Assembly (NCBI RefSeq): GCF_965363235.1
Contig: NC_134846.1
Location: forward strand, 55,169,121 to 55,233,120
Length of the DNA: 64,000 nucleotides
Reading direction: 5' to 3'
Source of the DNA: Mytilus galloprovincialis
Taxonomy: Eukaryota; Mollusca; Bivalvia; Mytilida; Mytilidae
Shown: piece by piece, positions 10,780 through 23,200 of the stretch
Layout: each line of letters opens with the position of its first letter
Numbering within the stretch: position 1 is the stretch's first letter
Notes under the pieces: model-generated
Databases searched by the model: none
Seen by the model: the letters and a program-made list of their open reading frames with translations, nothing else
What the model was told of the DNA's origin: nothing
Position numbers and translations under genes: made by a program

Positions 10780-11960
10780 AAGAACTTAAACTTAAAAACT
10801 TTAAAATTGGACATTTACCTATTATGGTCCAATATCAGAAATCTGAATACATGGTTAGATTCAGCATATCAAAGAACCCCAAGAATTCAATTTTTGATGA
10901 AATCAAATAAAAGTTCAATTTTGGACCCTTTAGACCTCAATGTGGGTCAATTTGATAAACGGACCCAAATATCAAAAATCTGAATACATGGTTAGATTCA
11001 GCATATCAAAGAACCCCAAGAATTCAATTTTTGATGAAATCAAATAAAAGTTCAATTTTGGACCCTTTAGACCTCAATGTGGGTCAATTTGATAAACGGG
11101 CCCAAATATAAAAAATCTGAATACATGGTTAGATTCAGCATATATCAAAGAACCCTATATATTCAATTTTTGTTGGTATCAAACAAAGTTTGATTTTGGA
11201 CCCCGATTTGAACCAACTTGAAAACTGGGCCTATAATCAAAAATCTAAATACATGTTTAGATTCGGCATATCAAAGAACCCCAAGGATTCAATTTTTGTT
11301 GATTTCAAACAAAGTTTAATTTCGGACCATGATTTGGACCAACTTGAAAACTGGTCCCATAAGCAAAAATCTTAATACATGGTTAGATTCAGCATATCAA
11401 AGAACCCTAAGGATTCAATTTTTGTTGAGTCAAACAAAAGTTAATTTTGGACCAACTTAAAAACTGGGCCCATAATAAAAAAATTTAGTATATGTTTAGA
11501 TTCAGCATATCAAAGAACCCCAAGAATTCAATTTTTGTTGAAATCAAACAAAGTTAAATTTGGACCCCGATTTGGACCAACTTGAAAACTGGGCCCATAA
11601 TAAAAAATCTTAGTACATGTTTAGATTCAGCATATCAAAGAACCCCAAGAATTCAATTTTTGTTGAAATCAAACAAAGTTAAATTTGGACCCCGATTTGG
11701 ACCAACTTGAAAACTGGGCCCATAATCAAAAATCTAAGTACATGTTTAGATTCAGCATATCAAATAACCCCAAGAATTCAATTTTTGTTAAAATCAAACT
11801 AAGTTTAATTTTGGACCCTTTGGACCTTAATACAGACCAATTTGAAAACGGGACCAAAAATTAAGAATCTACATACACAGTTAGAATTGGCATATCAAAG
11901 AACCCCAATTATTCAATTTTTGATGAATTCAAAGAAAGTTTAATTTTGGACCCTTTGGGC
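10780..11960 (+). repeat. Tandem array of about 120-130-bp B monomers
   Basis: About nine units of 'acatggttagattcagcatatcaaagaaccccaagaattcaattttt...ttggaccctttagacc...' start near 10850, 10980, 11118, 11248, 11372, 11490, 11615, 11738 and 11870. Neighbouring units are very alike (for example 10849-10978 and 10979-11108), which suggests recent unequal exchange. The ORFs here are repeat shadows. Confidence 0.85.
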
Positions 11961-12150
11961 CCTTAATCCTATAGATTTCTATTTACTTATACTAAAGTTA
12001 GGGTGTGAAAACCAAGTAAATGCTTATTTGGGCCCCTTTTTGGCCCCTAATTCCTGAACTGTTGAGACCAAAACTCCCAAAATCAATCCAAACCTTCCTT
12101 TTGTGTTCATAAACCTTGTGTTTAAATTTCATAGATTTCTATTTACTTAT

Positions 12151-13337
12151 ACTAATAAAATTGAGAATGGAAATGGGGAATGTGTCAAAGAGACAACAAC
12201 CCGCCCAAATAAAAAACAACAGCAGAGGGTCACCAACAGGTCTTCAATGTAGCGAGAAATTCCCGCACCCGGAGGCGTCCTTCAGCTGGCCCCTAAACAA
12301 ATATGTACTAGTCCAGTGATAATGAACGCCATACTAATTTCCAAATTGTACACAAGAAACTAAAATTAAAATAATACAAGACTAACAAAGGCCAGAGGCT
12401 CCTGACTTGGGACAGGCGCAAAAATGCGGCGGGGTTAAACATGTTTGTGAGATCTCAACCCTCCCCCTATACCTCTAACCAATGTAGTAAAGTAAACGCA
12501 TAACAATACGCACATTAAAATTCAGTTCAAGAGAAATCCGAGTCTGATGTCAGAAGATGTAACCAAAGAAAATAAACAAAATGACAATAATACATAAATA
12601 ACAACAGACTACTAGCAGTTAACTGACATGCCAGCTCCAGACTTCAACTAAACTGACTGAAAGATTATGATTTCATCATATGAACATCAGGCACAATCCT
12701 TCCCGTTAGGGGTTTAGTATCATACCATCATAACATATATGAGAAGAACATAACCCGTGTCATGCCAACAACTGTTTTTAGAATAAATGTGTTTAGTTCC
12801 GATGCAAAGACCTTATCAATGACTCAATATTAACGCCAAAATATGCAATCTTTAATGACTTGACAACAGTATCGTAATTATATCCCTTCTTAATAAGTCT
12901 ATTCAAAGGTTTTGTAAGTTTCTGAGGTGAATACTGACACCTTTGTGCTTTATAAAGAATATTACCATAAAAAATTGGATGTGAAATACCTGAACGTATT
13001 AAAAGTCTGCATGTTGAGCTATATTTACGAATAATGTCTTTATACCGATGATAAAATTTAGTAAATGTTTTGACTAGTTTGTGATATCGAAAACCCTGGT
13101 GTAATAATTTTTCAGTGATACATAAATTTCTCTCGTTAAAATCTAAAACATTGTTACATACACGAGCGAATCGTACAAGTTGAGATATATAAACACCGTA
13201 AGATGGTGACAAGGGAACGTTACCATCTAAAAACGGATAATTAACGATAGGAAATGAAAAATCATCCCTTTTATCATAAATTTTAGTATTCAGCTTTCCA
13301 TTAGTGATATAGATATCAAGATCGAGAATTATGTGAA
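12151..13337 (-). mobile_element. 5'-truncated non-LTR/Penelope-like retroelement with long 3' tail
   Basis: On the minus strand, 13340-12793 is open and reads 'ILDLDIYI', 'KIYDKRDDFSFPIVNYPF', 'PSYGVYISQLVRFAR' and 'LLHQGFRYHKLVKTFTKFY'. I recall this region as lying after the catalytic core of a reverse-transcriptase family abundant in molluscs and cnidarians; the exact clade (Penelope-like or other) is uncertain. A 640-bp tail follows to 12151. Tail pieces recur at 7050-8570, 30646-31200 and 41175-41530. The insertion interrupts a repeat E unit between '...tttacttatacta' and 'ttatgtgaaaaccaag...'. Confidence 0.7.
12793..13337 (-). pseudogene. Reverse-transcriptase C-terminal fragment
   Basis: About 180 open codons with the 'DKRDDF...NYPFLDG...PSYGVYISQLVRFAR' signature; the catalytic part is absent. 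See the containing element for context. Confidence 0.65.
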
Positions 13338-13539
13338 AACCAAGAAAAATGCTTATTTGGGACCCTCATTCCTAAACTGTTGGGACCAAAACTCCTAAAA
13401 TCAATCCCAACCTTCCTTTTGTGTTCATAAACCTTGAATTGTAATTTCATAGATGTCTATTTACTTAAACTTAAGTTATAGTGCGAAAAACCAATGTATC
13501 TTCGGACGACGGCAACAATGACGCCAACGTCATACCAAT

Positions 13540-13570
13540 ATACGACCGCAAATTTTTTTAGCGGTCGTAT
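13540..13570. repeat. 10-bp-stem hairpin
   Basis: ATACGACCGC and GCGGTCGTAT flank an A/T-rich 11-base loop. The hairpin lies at the joint between two E-type segments, like the stem-loop at 35573, so it may mark an element end. Confidence 0.65.
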
Positions 13571-13849
13571 AAAAACTTGAACTATAACATTTGAACCACG
13601 AAAATGAGGTCAAGGTCAGATGACAACTGCCAGTCGGACATGTACACCCTACAATCATTCCATTCACCAAATATAATAGTATCTGAGATATGGACTCAAC
13701 TTTTTTCACTGATCCATGAAATGAGTTTGATGTCAATGATAACTGACTGATGGGCATGAGGACCTTGCAAGGTAAGCACATACATGTACCAAATATAGTT
13801 ATCGTATTACTTATAATAAGAGATAAATTAAGATTTCTTTTCAAAGGGG

Positions 13850-13986
13850 GATTTAGGGGGGCAGGGGTTATGGGCCCCTCCTTTTAGGGAAAAAAATTGG
13901 TTGCTTCTATAGGGAATCACTGAAGCGTGACTGGAGCAGGCCCCCTCTTAGGCAGTTAGTGGGCCCCACTTCTATATCAGCCACTG
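13850..13986. repeat. GC-rich MITE inside repeat E
   Basis: 'gggggatttaggggggcaggggttatgggcccc...ccccctcttaggcagttagtgggcccc...cagccactg' interrupts an otherwise continuous E unit (left half ends '...agatttcttttcaaa', right half resumes 'atttcaagtagtcactgaacc'). The end CAGCCACTG resembles the CCGCCACTG ends elsewhere. Confidence 0.55.
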
Positions 13987-14307
13987 CTTTTATTTCAAGT
14001 AGTCACTGAACCATGAAAATTAGGTCAATGACTGGACATATGACAGACAGAAACTTCATATCATATTAAAGGCATGATATACAAGATATGAAGGCTTAAG
14101 GTCTTCTACCATCTGAAATATCAAGTTTTTAAGTTGTGAGCTAACACAGCTGCCTCCAGACCACTATCCCTATGTCGAGCTTTCTGCAACAGAAGTTGTG
14201 GATCAACAACAATTAACATTGACCTATGAAGGAAAACGATGTCAAGGTCATAAAATCTACCAGTAGGACACTTAAGCCTTGAACTCATTCCATACTAAAA
14301 GTATAGT

Positions 14308-16306
14308 TAAGGTCTTTCCTCTCCGCGAGGAAAGACCTTATTGTTTTTCTCCTGTTTTTTTTTTTTTTTTTTTTTTCATCCATCATTTGTTTGACATGGC
14401 CTCCCCTCATTTCTATTGGAGTTATCAAGACCAAATATGGACCATCGGTAGACCAGTCACCTCATCATGAAGTATTACCAGATGAGACTGTGTAGGATTT
14501 CATCATCCCCTTTAGAAGTTATCTCCCTTTTATTGGTTTTCTTCGACATGGCCCCCCCTCGTTGTTTTTAAAGATATCATGACCTTATTTGGACAATAGT
14601 AAGATCTCATCATGATGTGTTACCATTTGAGGCTGCTATGGATTTCATCATTTCCTATGAGAGTTATGTCCCCTTGAAGCAATTTCTTTCTTTTACATTT
14701 TTCTCAAAAAGTATGCAAGATAGAATCCATTTGAAAACGGCAACATGTATAAGACCAGATGGCAATGTTAATTAACATATACAATCATTTTGTTGTTAAC
14801 CCTTATAAGGAGTTATTTCCCTTGAAAAAATATACACAATTTTTGAAAAATTGTATCTCGAGAACCGGAAGTCGTAAAGACTTGGGACCTACACCAATAA
14901 TCTTAAGTTTATGTGACCTCTAATTTGCACCCTAGGTCAAAGGTCACCGAGTGCAAAAAAAGTTACGCTGCAATTTCAAGCTTTCATATTAAGAAAACGA
15001 TAAGAGTTTGATGCATACTTACAGCGTATAAAATGTTCCTCTCGACGAACTCTACATTTTATACACTGAGCTCAAAAGAGACCGACTGTCTGTTCAAAAG
15101 TTACGACTGGATGATTCTTAAAAGTATAGTATTATGTGTATATCTTTTTAAAGGTAACAGATATCAACCTACTATAAACTGCAAAGATGATCAGTAGTTC
15201 AAGACCTTCAATTTGAGATCAATGTCAGGTCATGATGAAATTTCGCCTTGACCTTCACATTATACTATGACCTTGACCTTGTGATATTTGAAAGGTCAAG
15301 TGGTCCTGAGTTGAATGGTGATAGTCCCATGTCTCTACGACTTCCGGTTCTCAAGTTTTGTATTGCATCATATATTTGATGATTAATTGTGACCTTGGTG
15401 AACTTTGAAATAGTCCCAATTCTTTTTCTATAATGTTGTCCTTCAACTGTAGATCATTTATCATTTAACAGTTTTGAGATATCTATTGTTGTTTTAGAGA
15501 TAATGCTGTTTGAAGTTTTGCGAGCGGAGGCATGTATTTCTGAATCATCAAGAGCTTACCACTTAAAATGTTTTAGAAATTGAAGAGGTTGACATAGTTA
15601 TATGTTTGACCAAATACCAAAAACATTCCATGGAAAAAAACACAAAAAAATCAATTTGAAATTTTCAAGTTTTGCATTGACTTTGTAAGTTTCATAACTT
15701 CTATTTATACAGTTGATATTGCATCATTATTTGCACTTTGTCAAATGGGGTCATCTGATATATCAAATTGAAGGTCTTAATAAACTCTACTTAAAAATGA
15801 AAATTTTAACCCCCCTTTTCATCCCAGGGGGACGGGAGGGGCCATTTTGTGCAAACATTCAAATTTCTCAGATGGTAAGGTTGTCGCATATCAAATGAAA
15901 GAACATAAAGCGTACATTTCAAATTTCAAATTGACGTCTCCCAAAAATGGGTTGGATGGGGTCATTGAGTGCAAAAAATAAATGTTCTTTTAAGGTAGGG
16001 TTGTTGTATATCAAATGAAAGGTCATGATGTGTACATTTGAAATATCAAATTCCCGACCTCCAAAAATTAGTTTGATAGAGTAATTAAGTGCAAAAGTCA
16101 AACTTTCTAGAACATGGTGTTGTCGCATATCAAATGAAAGCTCATCTACTCTGTTCCATATATCATAATTCCGATCTCAAAAATGTAGGCGGATGAGGTC
16201 ATTAAGTGTAAAAAGCGAAAAGTTTCAGAAGGTATGCTTGTCGTATATCAAACGAAAGGTCGTACAAAGTACAATAAGAAAACATCACTTTTACAGGAAA
16301 GACCTT
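14308..16306 (+). mobile_element. Hairpin-ended 2-kb element with internal 120-bp tandem
   Basis: It starts with a perfect 14-bp stem (TAAGGTCTTTCCTC, loop TCCGC, GAGGAAAGACCTTA; 14308-14340) and a T tract. It ends near 16295-16306 with AGGAAAGACCTT, another copy of the stem arm. Both flanks are E-type repeat, so it looks like an insertion. There is no coding frame of note. Class unknown: the hairpin at one end would fit a Helitron-like or foldback element, but I found neither a CTRR end nor a clear target duplication. Confidence 0.6.
15755..16265 (+). repeat. About 119-bp tandem repeat
   Basis: 'catatcaaatgaaagg...aaatatcaaattcccgacctcc...gggtcattgagtgcaaaaa' recurs with 'tatcaaatgaaag' at 15887, 16007, 16126 and 16244 (period 118-120), with a diverged unit before them. 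The two short ORFs here are shadows. Confidence 0.85.
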
Positions 16307-16650
16307 TCAATTGTTTCACAAACAATTGAGATACTAGTTTATCTTTTGCTTTTAGAACCCGATTAGAGACTATCTGATTTGACCACTTAAACTTGATAGC
16401 TGCTCCAAGAAACGAGGTTGAGGTCAGGTGAACAAGTCTGACAAACAATTAACATGTATACCTTGCAAGGAACCCATACATCAAATATAGTTATCCTATT
16501 ATTCATAATAAGTGAGAATTTCACACCACAACAAAAACGTAGTTTGTCAAACAGCCACTGAACCATGAAAATGAAATGAAGGGCAAAAGACATTTAACAG
16601 ACAGAAACTTTCTGAAACAATAAAAAATCAGTTATTAAAAAAGTTTTCAT
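16307..16650 (-). repeat. Repeat E fragment
   Basis: 'gaggttgaggtcaggtgaacaagtctgac...ccttgcaaggaacccatacatcaaatatagttatcctattattcataataag...cactgaaccatgaaaatg' matches the unit adjoining the stem-loop end of repeat E. Confidence 0.7.
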
Positions 16651-16894
16651 ATGGTAATCCCCGTATTTGTCAGCAGCCATAACTGTCCTCTAACCTTTGT
16701 ATATCCACTGTTAAATGTAGATCATGACGATGTATATTTGTTTTATAAAAAGACTTTATAACCTTGGTGTGTGGATCATCTTCATATGATCTATTATTTA
16801 TATTGATGTATCGATGAAGTTTTATCCCATTAACAATCACATAGATAATCCAGTTAAATAATTAACATTTCCAAAATTATTAGCAAGTATCAAG

Positions 16895-17115
16895 TATGAT
16901 TACATAGTACATGGATGTCCCACTTGCACTATCATTTTCTATGTTCAGTGGACCATGAAAATGGTGAAATTGGGGTAAAAACTCTAATAAGTAATAAAAT
17001 TAGAAAGATCATATCAAAGGGAACAGTGTACTAAGTTATAAGTTAATTGGAATTAAACTTCATCAAAAACTACCTTGACCAAAAACTTTAACCTAAAGCG
17101 AGACAGATTAACAAC
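16895..17115 (-). repeat. Dispersed repeat shared with 42690-42930
   Basis: 'tacatggatgtcccacttgcactatcattttctatgttcagtggaccatgaaaatggtgaaattggggtaaaaactcta...catcaaaaactaccttgaccaaaaactttaacct' is the inverted relative of 42720-42905. Confidence 0.75.
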
Positions 17116-17230
17116 CGGCAGTCAGATGCACAGACCAAAACCCATAATGCATCTAGGTGGTGCATGAAAAAAATCACAGTATACAATATTTCAGTTTATT
17201 CAATAAAAAGTAACATATCTTTGATATAAT

Positions 17231-20200
17231 TTATATTGTTCTAAATTTTAGGTCATATACACTGCCTACAGTCTGTATCTCAAGTTTAACTGGACATTTT
17301 AATAAACATGACAATAACTCTTCCGTATAGCCAACCAAAAAGTAATATTTCATTGGTCTCAATACACAACTCATGATACAACTTATTAAAACTATATTAT
17401 GTCTACGTTTAACAATTACATCAGATGCAAGAACACCCGGGAAAGTTCCTTTCATGAATTCACGAATAAAATTGTCATCCACAACTGTTTCTGGTGCTCT
17501 TCCTTCTCCTTCCAAACTACCTGAAATTAGAAAATGTCATTCTTAGTGGATAAAGTAACTGATTTTTTACATAAACAAGCTCATATATATATATATATCT
17601 GTTTTACTCATCTGACACCTTCTAATGTAATGTGGCCATATTCAAAATCTGCAGATGGCACATTTTAAAAATACACAAATGTAGCTGACTGAAATAAAAC
17701 TGTTTCTAACACAAATGAGTTCATTTATGAATAATGGCTTGTTAAATATCAACATCAGTTCTAGATGAATAGTTCTGAATGTGATAAGAAGCAGGTGTGA
17801 AACTAGGATTTTAAAAGGGTATCCACATGATGATATTATAGTAGTGAGATGCATTATATTTAGCACAATAATGGAGCCGCACAGTATCACCTTTTTATCT
17901 ATTTCATGGAATAATTTGTAATTTTCAAAATTTCACATACGTAACATAAATGATGGAATATCAGTGCAGATTCAGAGGGGGGTCAGGGAGTTGAAATCCC
18001 CCCTTTTTTGGACGATCAGTGCATTTGAATGGGAACATGTAGTTGGAACACCCCCCCCCCCCCCCCCCCTTTTTTAAAATGGCTGGATCCGCCCCTGACT
18101 GGTCTTACTGTCAGACTGTTTCATTATCATTTAGTGATTTATAACTAAACATAACACAACTCCCAGAAGAAATTATTTCACCTTTTTAGTTAGTATGATT
18201 AACAAAGACCCTATATTCCAATTGTTATCTTTTCTTAAAAATATTCACACATCAGTATTGTCATAATTTTTTGGCTACAATCACTGTTTATCTCACCAAT
18301 ATATTTTTATAATTTCTTAATTGTTATGAATTATATATATTTGATAGGACTGACTTTCAAACTTAACAAAATCCCTTCATATTTTATTTGAAATGCATTC
18401 TGGCCTTTTTCCCTTCCAATCATGCCAATAAAAATATGTTTCAATTATCATCTTTTCTTAAAATTATTCACACATCAGTATTGTCATAATTTGTTGGCGT
18501 CAAGCACTGTATATCCCATCATTATATTTTTATAATTCTGATTGGTTAATAATTATATATACTTGATGGAGCAGATTTTCAAAAAGAACAAAATCCCTTC
18601 ATATTTTTTTTAGAAGTGCCATCCAGCCTTTTTGCCTCCCAATACAAATGTCTAAGAAACCCAGGATGATAAAGTAATTTCAGTAATAATACACACTTGA
18701 ATTCCAACTTTTCCATGCTTTTGTGACTCCTATTTTTGGAGGTGGTTGTGCTTCTTCGTATGTTATCCACACATCTCCTCGTCTTGTGGTCTTATAAACT
18801 CCGGCTCGTACATTACGTAACGGTTCAGATCCTCCAAGACTTCTTTTGTAACAGGCTAATGATGTTGAGATTCCTCTTACTGGGCAGGTAGTAATACATC
18901 TTGACCCAACAAGCTAAAAAGAGATATCATTTTCAATTTCAAATGAGATTATATATATAATTACAAATATAAATACTGTGGATTTGTTATTTTCGTTGGT
19001 ACCAATTTTCGTGAATTAAGAAAACTTGCATGTTCATGGATATTTAATTTCGTGGGTTTGCCAAATTCTACATACAAACCTATAGAAAATTCATCATTGG
19101 TTGAACATTTAATATTGTGGTTTACCTGAACCAGGAAATCCATGAACATTGATATCCAACGAATAATAATGAAATCACAGCATTCATATTGTTTTAAGTA
19201 ATGATTTTTGTATATGTGACAACTCTTTGCTATTCATGCTATAAACTGAAAGCATTCATCCTATACACTGTGTACTTGTATTTGTACAACAGGTAATTTC
19301 ACATTTCCTGGTAACTATTTCACTCATTTGGATAGTATGTGATGTATGTAATACCGATTGATATTTACCAATGATATCACACTGATGTACCGGTCATGGT
19401 GTGTAACTTGGCTTATATTTGTGCTAGTGTTATTTTGGATAAAAAATATGTTTTATTTTAAGAAAGAAAATTTTTATGTTTGTATTTAGTAAAAGTTCAA
19501 TTAATTTGTTTATTTAATTTTACCTATACTGTGGCATTAGTCCTCGAAATGTCACAGACTTTAGCTCAAAGCACTTTATTTTGAAATATTAATTGTAATT
19601 AGCATATGTCACTTGAAAAGTTTAAAGCCTCGGTCACACCATTCCGCATAGCACGATCAGACGCCTAACGAATGAAAATAAAAGTTGCCCGTTGACAAAA
19701 TTGTTATCCTTTGGAAGTCTGTTGATGTATTGACCGAATAAAACACACGTGTAACAGATGCATAACAGACACACACCGGATATACAACGTACGAGAAACA
19801 GACACGTACAGGACAGAACGGATGTCGAACATACATCCAACGGACGAGTACCGCATAAAACGGACACCTAACGGAAGCGTACCGGATAAAACGGATGAAC
19901 AAGATATACGGAAAAATCAAAGGCGACAATAATAATACATGTAAATTGCATAAATATTCAAAATGTTTCTGTGTAACTGGTTTTGGTTTGTTCTTCAAAA
20001 TTCCACCAAAGGGCAGTGTCTGGCCTGAATAAGGCAGCAACCATTTGATTTTCTGGGGGGGGCTATGGTTTTTTTTTCTGGACAAATTTTTTTTTTCGCC
20101 TGCGGCGAAAAACAATCTATTTTTTTCGCGACAAGTCAAAAACAATTTTTTTCTTTCAATTTTAGCATTACATATAGTGGCAGCTGAGGGTGAAACAAAC

Positions 20201-23200
20201 AATTTTTTTTTCTCAGAATCAAAAACAAATTATTTTTTTCTCCAAAAACTGGAAACAAACTTTTTTTTCCAAAAAAAACCATAGCCCCCCCCAGAAAATC
20301 AAATGGTTGCTGCCTAAGAAATGCTTGATTGTGAAGATGTGCCTATACTCTAAGATCAATTATGAATAATAAGAATTCATGAACCTTAAGAAATCTGACA
20401 TACCAATAATTATCATTTCCGACGCGAAATTTTCAATTGGCATTTATCCGTTTCAGATCCGTTCATCATCCATTTTATCCGTTAAACGTCCGGTAGAAGT
20501 CCGTTTCTCGTCCCTTCAACATCCGTTTTATCCGTTAAATGTCCGGTAGAAGTCTGTTGGTGAATTTATCTTCCAGACCTCCAACGGATGTATAACGGAC
20601 ACGTAACGGATACAAAATGGAAACGAAACAGACGAGTACTGTACAAAACAGATGCCTTAAGGACATTCAACAAACATTTTATCCGTTGGACGTCCGTTCA
20701 AAGTTTTGAACATGCTCAAAATTTTCCACTGGACAGAACAGACGTCAACGGATAAAACGTACGCTCAACGGACATGCAATGGATATGGACGGACATCTTA
20801 AGGATAAGAACGGACCTCTAACGGACATGAACGGATTGAAAAAAAGTTATCCGTTAGGCGTCCGTTCGAGCTATTTGGTAAGGTGTGACCGAGGCTTCAG
20901 ATTTTATCAAAACATTATAGGATTAGGCTTTGCTAATTAATGTCTATTTTTTGTTAATGAGAGTAATATTTACATGTCGAGTCATATTGATTTATTTTTG
21001 GTTTTAATATAAATAGCGTTGTGAAATTTAGGAAAATCAGTCACCTTTCAGAAACCTAAACTTGCACTGCTAAAATCTATTATACTGGATTTTATTTTTG
21101 GAAATTTTTTTTAGAAAAACAGTCGGTGTATCGGAAGCGTAACCTCACACTACTCATGTCATTAAACTGGACCTATCAGACTGTCTACCAGTCTACCAGT
21201 TGACTGTGTAGTGTGAGACAAAATTTATCTCTGACTCATAATTTAACTTTGGAAATACTTTTAAGAATCTTTTTATTTTAAGACTTGACATTTTGAATTT
21301 GAGATTAAGTTCTATTTATTATTTAGTAATTTTGGCATTTATTTGATATTTTACATTTCAAGGAGAACTAGTTTTACTTTGGATTTGATATTTAGATTTG
21401 ATACTTTACACTTTAATCAGATTATTATAATTATTTGGAATTGTTTACTAATTGATTTGTTATCATCATTTTGTCTAAATTGTTATATAATATAAATTAA
21501 ATTAGGAAAACCTTCCTTGCGTTTTAGCTATGCCTATCACTATCAGAACATTATCAGAACATTAAGTCTAGAGATAGACTGACCCCCTGTCCCTTGGTTC
21601 CAGCACATACGTGTTAGCTCCCCCTTATTTAACAGTGGTCACGAGTGGACCTTGGTGACAGATATCTTGAACTGTTTTATGTTTATGTATTACAAAATGA
21701 ACTATATCATGTATATAGTTGTTAATGGACTACATGTATGTATATAAGGACCTTGAGGAAGATTATTAAACATGTTACTGTACCTAAACCATGTGTTACT
21801 ATGTTTGGTTGCTTATACATTCTTATAATGAGAATTTTATAAAATTTCAATTGTTATTCAGGTGTGAACTGTGTCATAAATATGTTTAGTAGAACCAACT
21901 CAGTATGATCAAGTAAAGAATATGTATGATAATGAGACTACACAAATGTAGAAAGAAAAGAAGACAAATAAAGACTTCAGTACAATGCAGCACTATTACA
22001 GCTTTTACATTAATGCTAGCAAGACAAATCTTTGTTTGGCTTGCTTGCTTTGTTTGCATCAATGTTTGCTCAAGCATGGCAATTAAGATAGGCGGGGTTT
22101 CAGCTTGTATACATCATACTTAAATTTTATTGGACGCTATGTTTGAGGTTAAGGACACTAAATATTCAAACATCACATGACAAATATTCTCACATGTTGC
22201 CTTACCTGTAAATATACAATACAGGCAGGATTCTACTTCGTCAAAAATTATCTCCCCATTACGCCAGTTTATTTTCACAATCGTAGAAATGGAAGCCAAA
22301 TTTTTTAATTTTTTTTTGAAGATATGCATTTTCATCATCCAACTTAAAGAGTGTCGTCAAGTACTTTTAGTAAAATAGCTATTCGAACACACCTACTCTG
22401 ATTTTGTGATTCATTGAATAGGTATTTCACTTGACCCCTATATTTCATCTTTTAGTACTGTGATTTTTTTTTTATGTTATAAAGTCAACCCGTAGCTTTG
22501 CTATATAAAACTGATAGAATCTGAAGCGAGATGATGTATCAAATACTCTTGCTTTGTACGTTTTCAAGACAAAATATTCATCTCAAACACACCCTAACAT
22601 ATTTTTTCTTGAGTCACATAATGAAAGGGCAGACACGGTTTTAAACTGAACTAATAGATTGATATGTTATAGAAAAAAAAACAATATTAGGTCAATGTCA
22701 CAAAAAATATTAAAAAAATATTGTACTCGGCGAAAAACTGTGGAAGGCCAATTTCAAGAAAAAAGTTTATATTTTTCTTTCATTGACCAATTATTGTATT
22801 TTTACAGGTGAGGAAACATGTGAGAATATTGTCATGTGATGTTTTAAAATTAAGTGTCCTTAACCTCAAACATAACGTCCAATAAAATTTAAGTATGATG
22901 TATACAAGCTGATTAAGCCCCGCCTATCTTAATTACCATGCTTGAGCAAACATTGATACAAACAAAGCAAGCAAGCCAAACAAAGAATTGTCTTGCTAGC
23001 ATTAATGTAAAAGCTGTAAAACCAATATTACCATTGAACTTTGAATGTACAATATATCACAATCGAAGAATTCATGATGTGACATCAAATTTTTCAAGAT
23101 CATATTCACTCTATTATAAAAAGTAGTACAGATTTATCTGAAGTCAATGGAAGTAACAATGAACTCTCTCCATAATTCTGATTAAAATTCAACTTTTAAC

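Larger units (their letters stand above)
9812..14200 (-). repeat. Expanded copy of stem-loop-ended repeat E
   Basis: One end (9812-9850, 'caagagtgcacatgctgatatgtctcgcctt') is the reverse complement of the end of the compact copy at 36620-36656. The other end (about 14140-14200, 'gtgagctaacacagc...ccactatccctatgtcgagctttctgcaac') is the reverse complement of the compact copy's stem-loop start at 35573. Between them lie five A monomers (9900-10610), a B-monomer array, a reverse-transcriptase insertion, further A-type sequence and a small MITE. The compact copy is 1.1 kb and this one 4.4 kb, so the extra DNA is growth within a defined element. Confidence 0.7.

Noticed and set aside
9812-14200. 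CRISPR-like array
   Set aside because: The regular units are 120-145-bp minisatellite monomers without short repeats and unique spacers, in a eukaryotic genome.
20045-20284. Phe/Asn-rich ORF
   Set aside because: Translation of the A/T-rich interior of the Harbinger-like MITE.
21100-21840. Possible solo LTR (tatataagg followed by attaaa)
   Set aside because: No TG...CA ends with a flanking duplication could be found.
22120-22338. ORF with a good splice donor (ttacag|gtaagg) considered as the MRPS24 first exon
   Set aside because: Its donor is in phase 1, while the next MRPS24 exon needs phase 0, and the donor lies in the inverted-repeat arm. The exon at 27550-27570 fits better.
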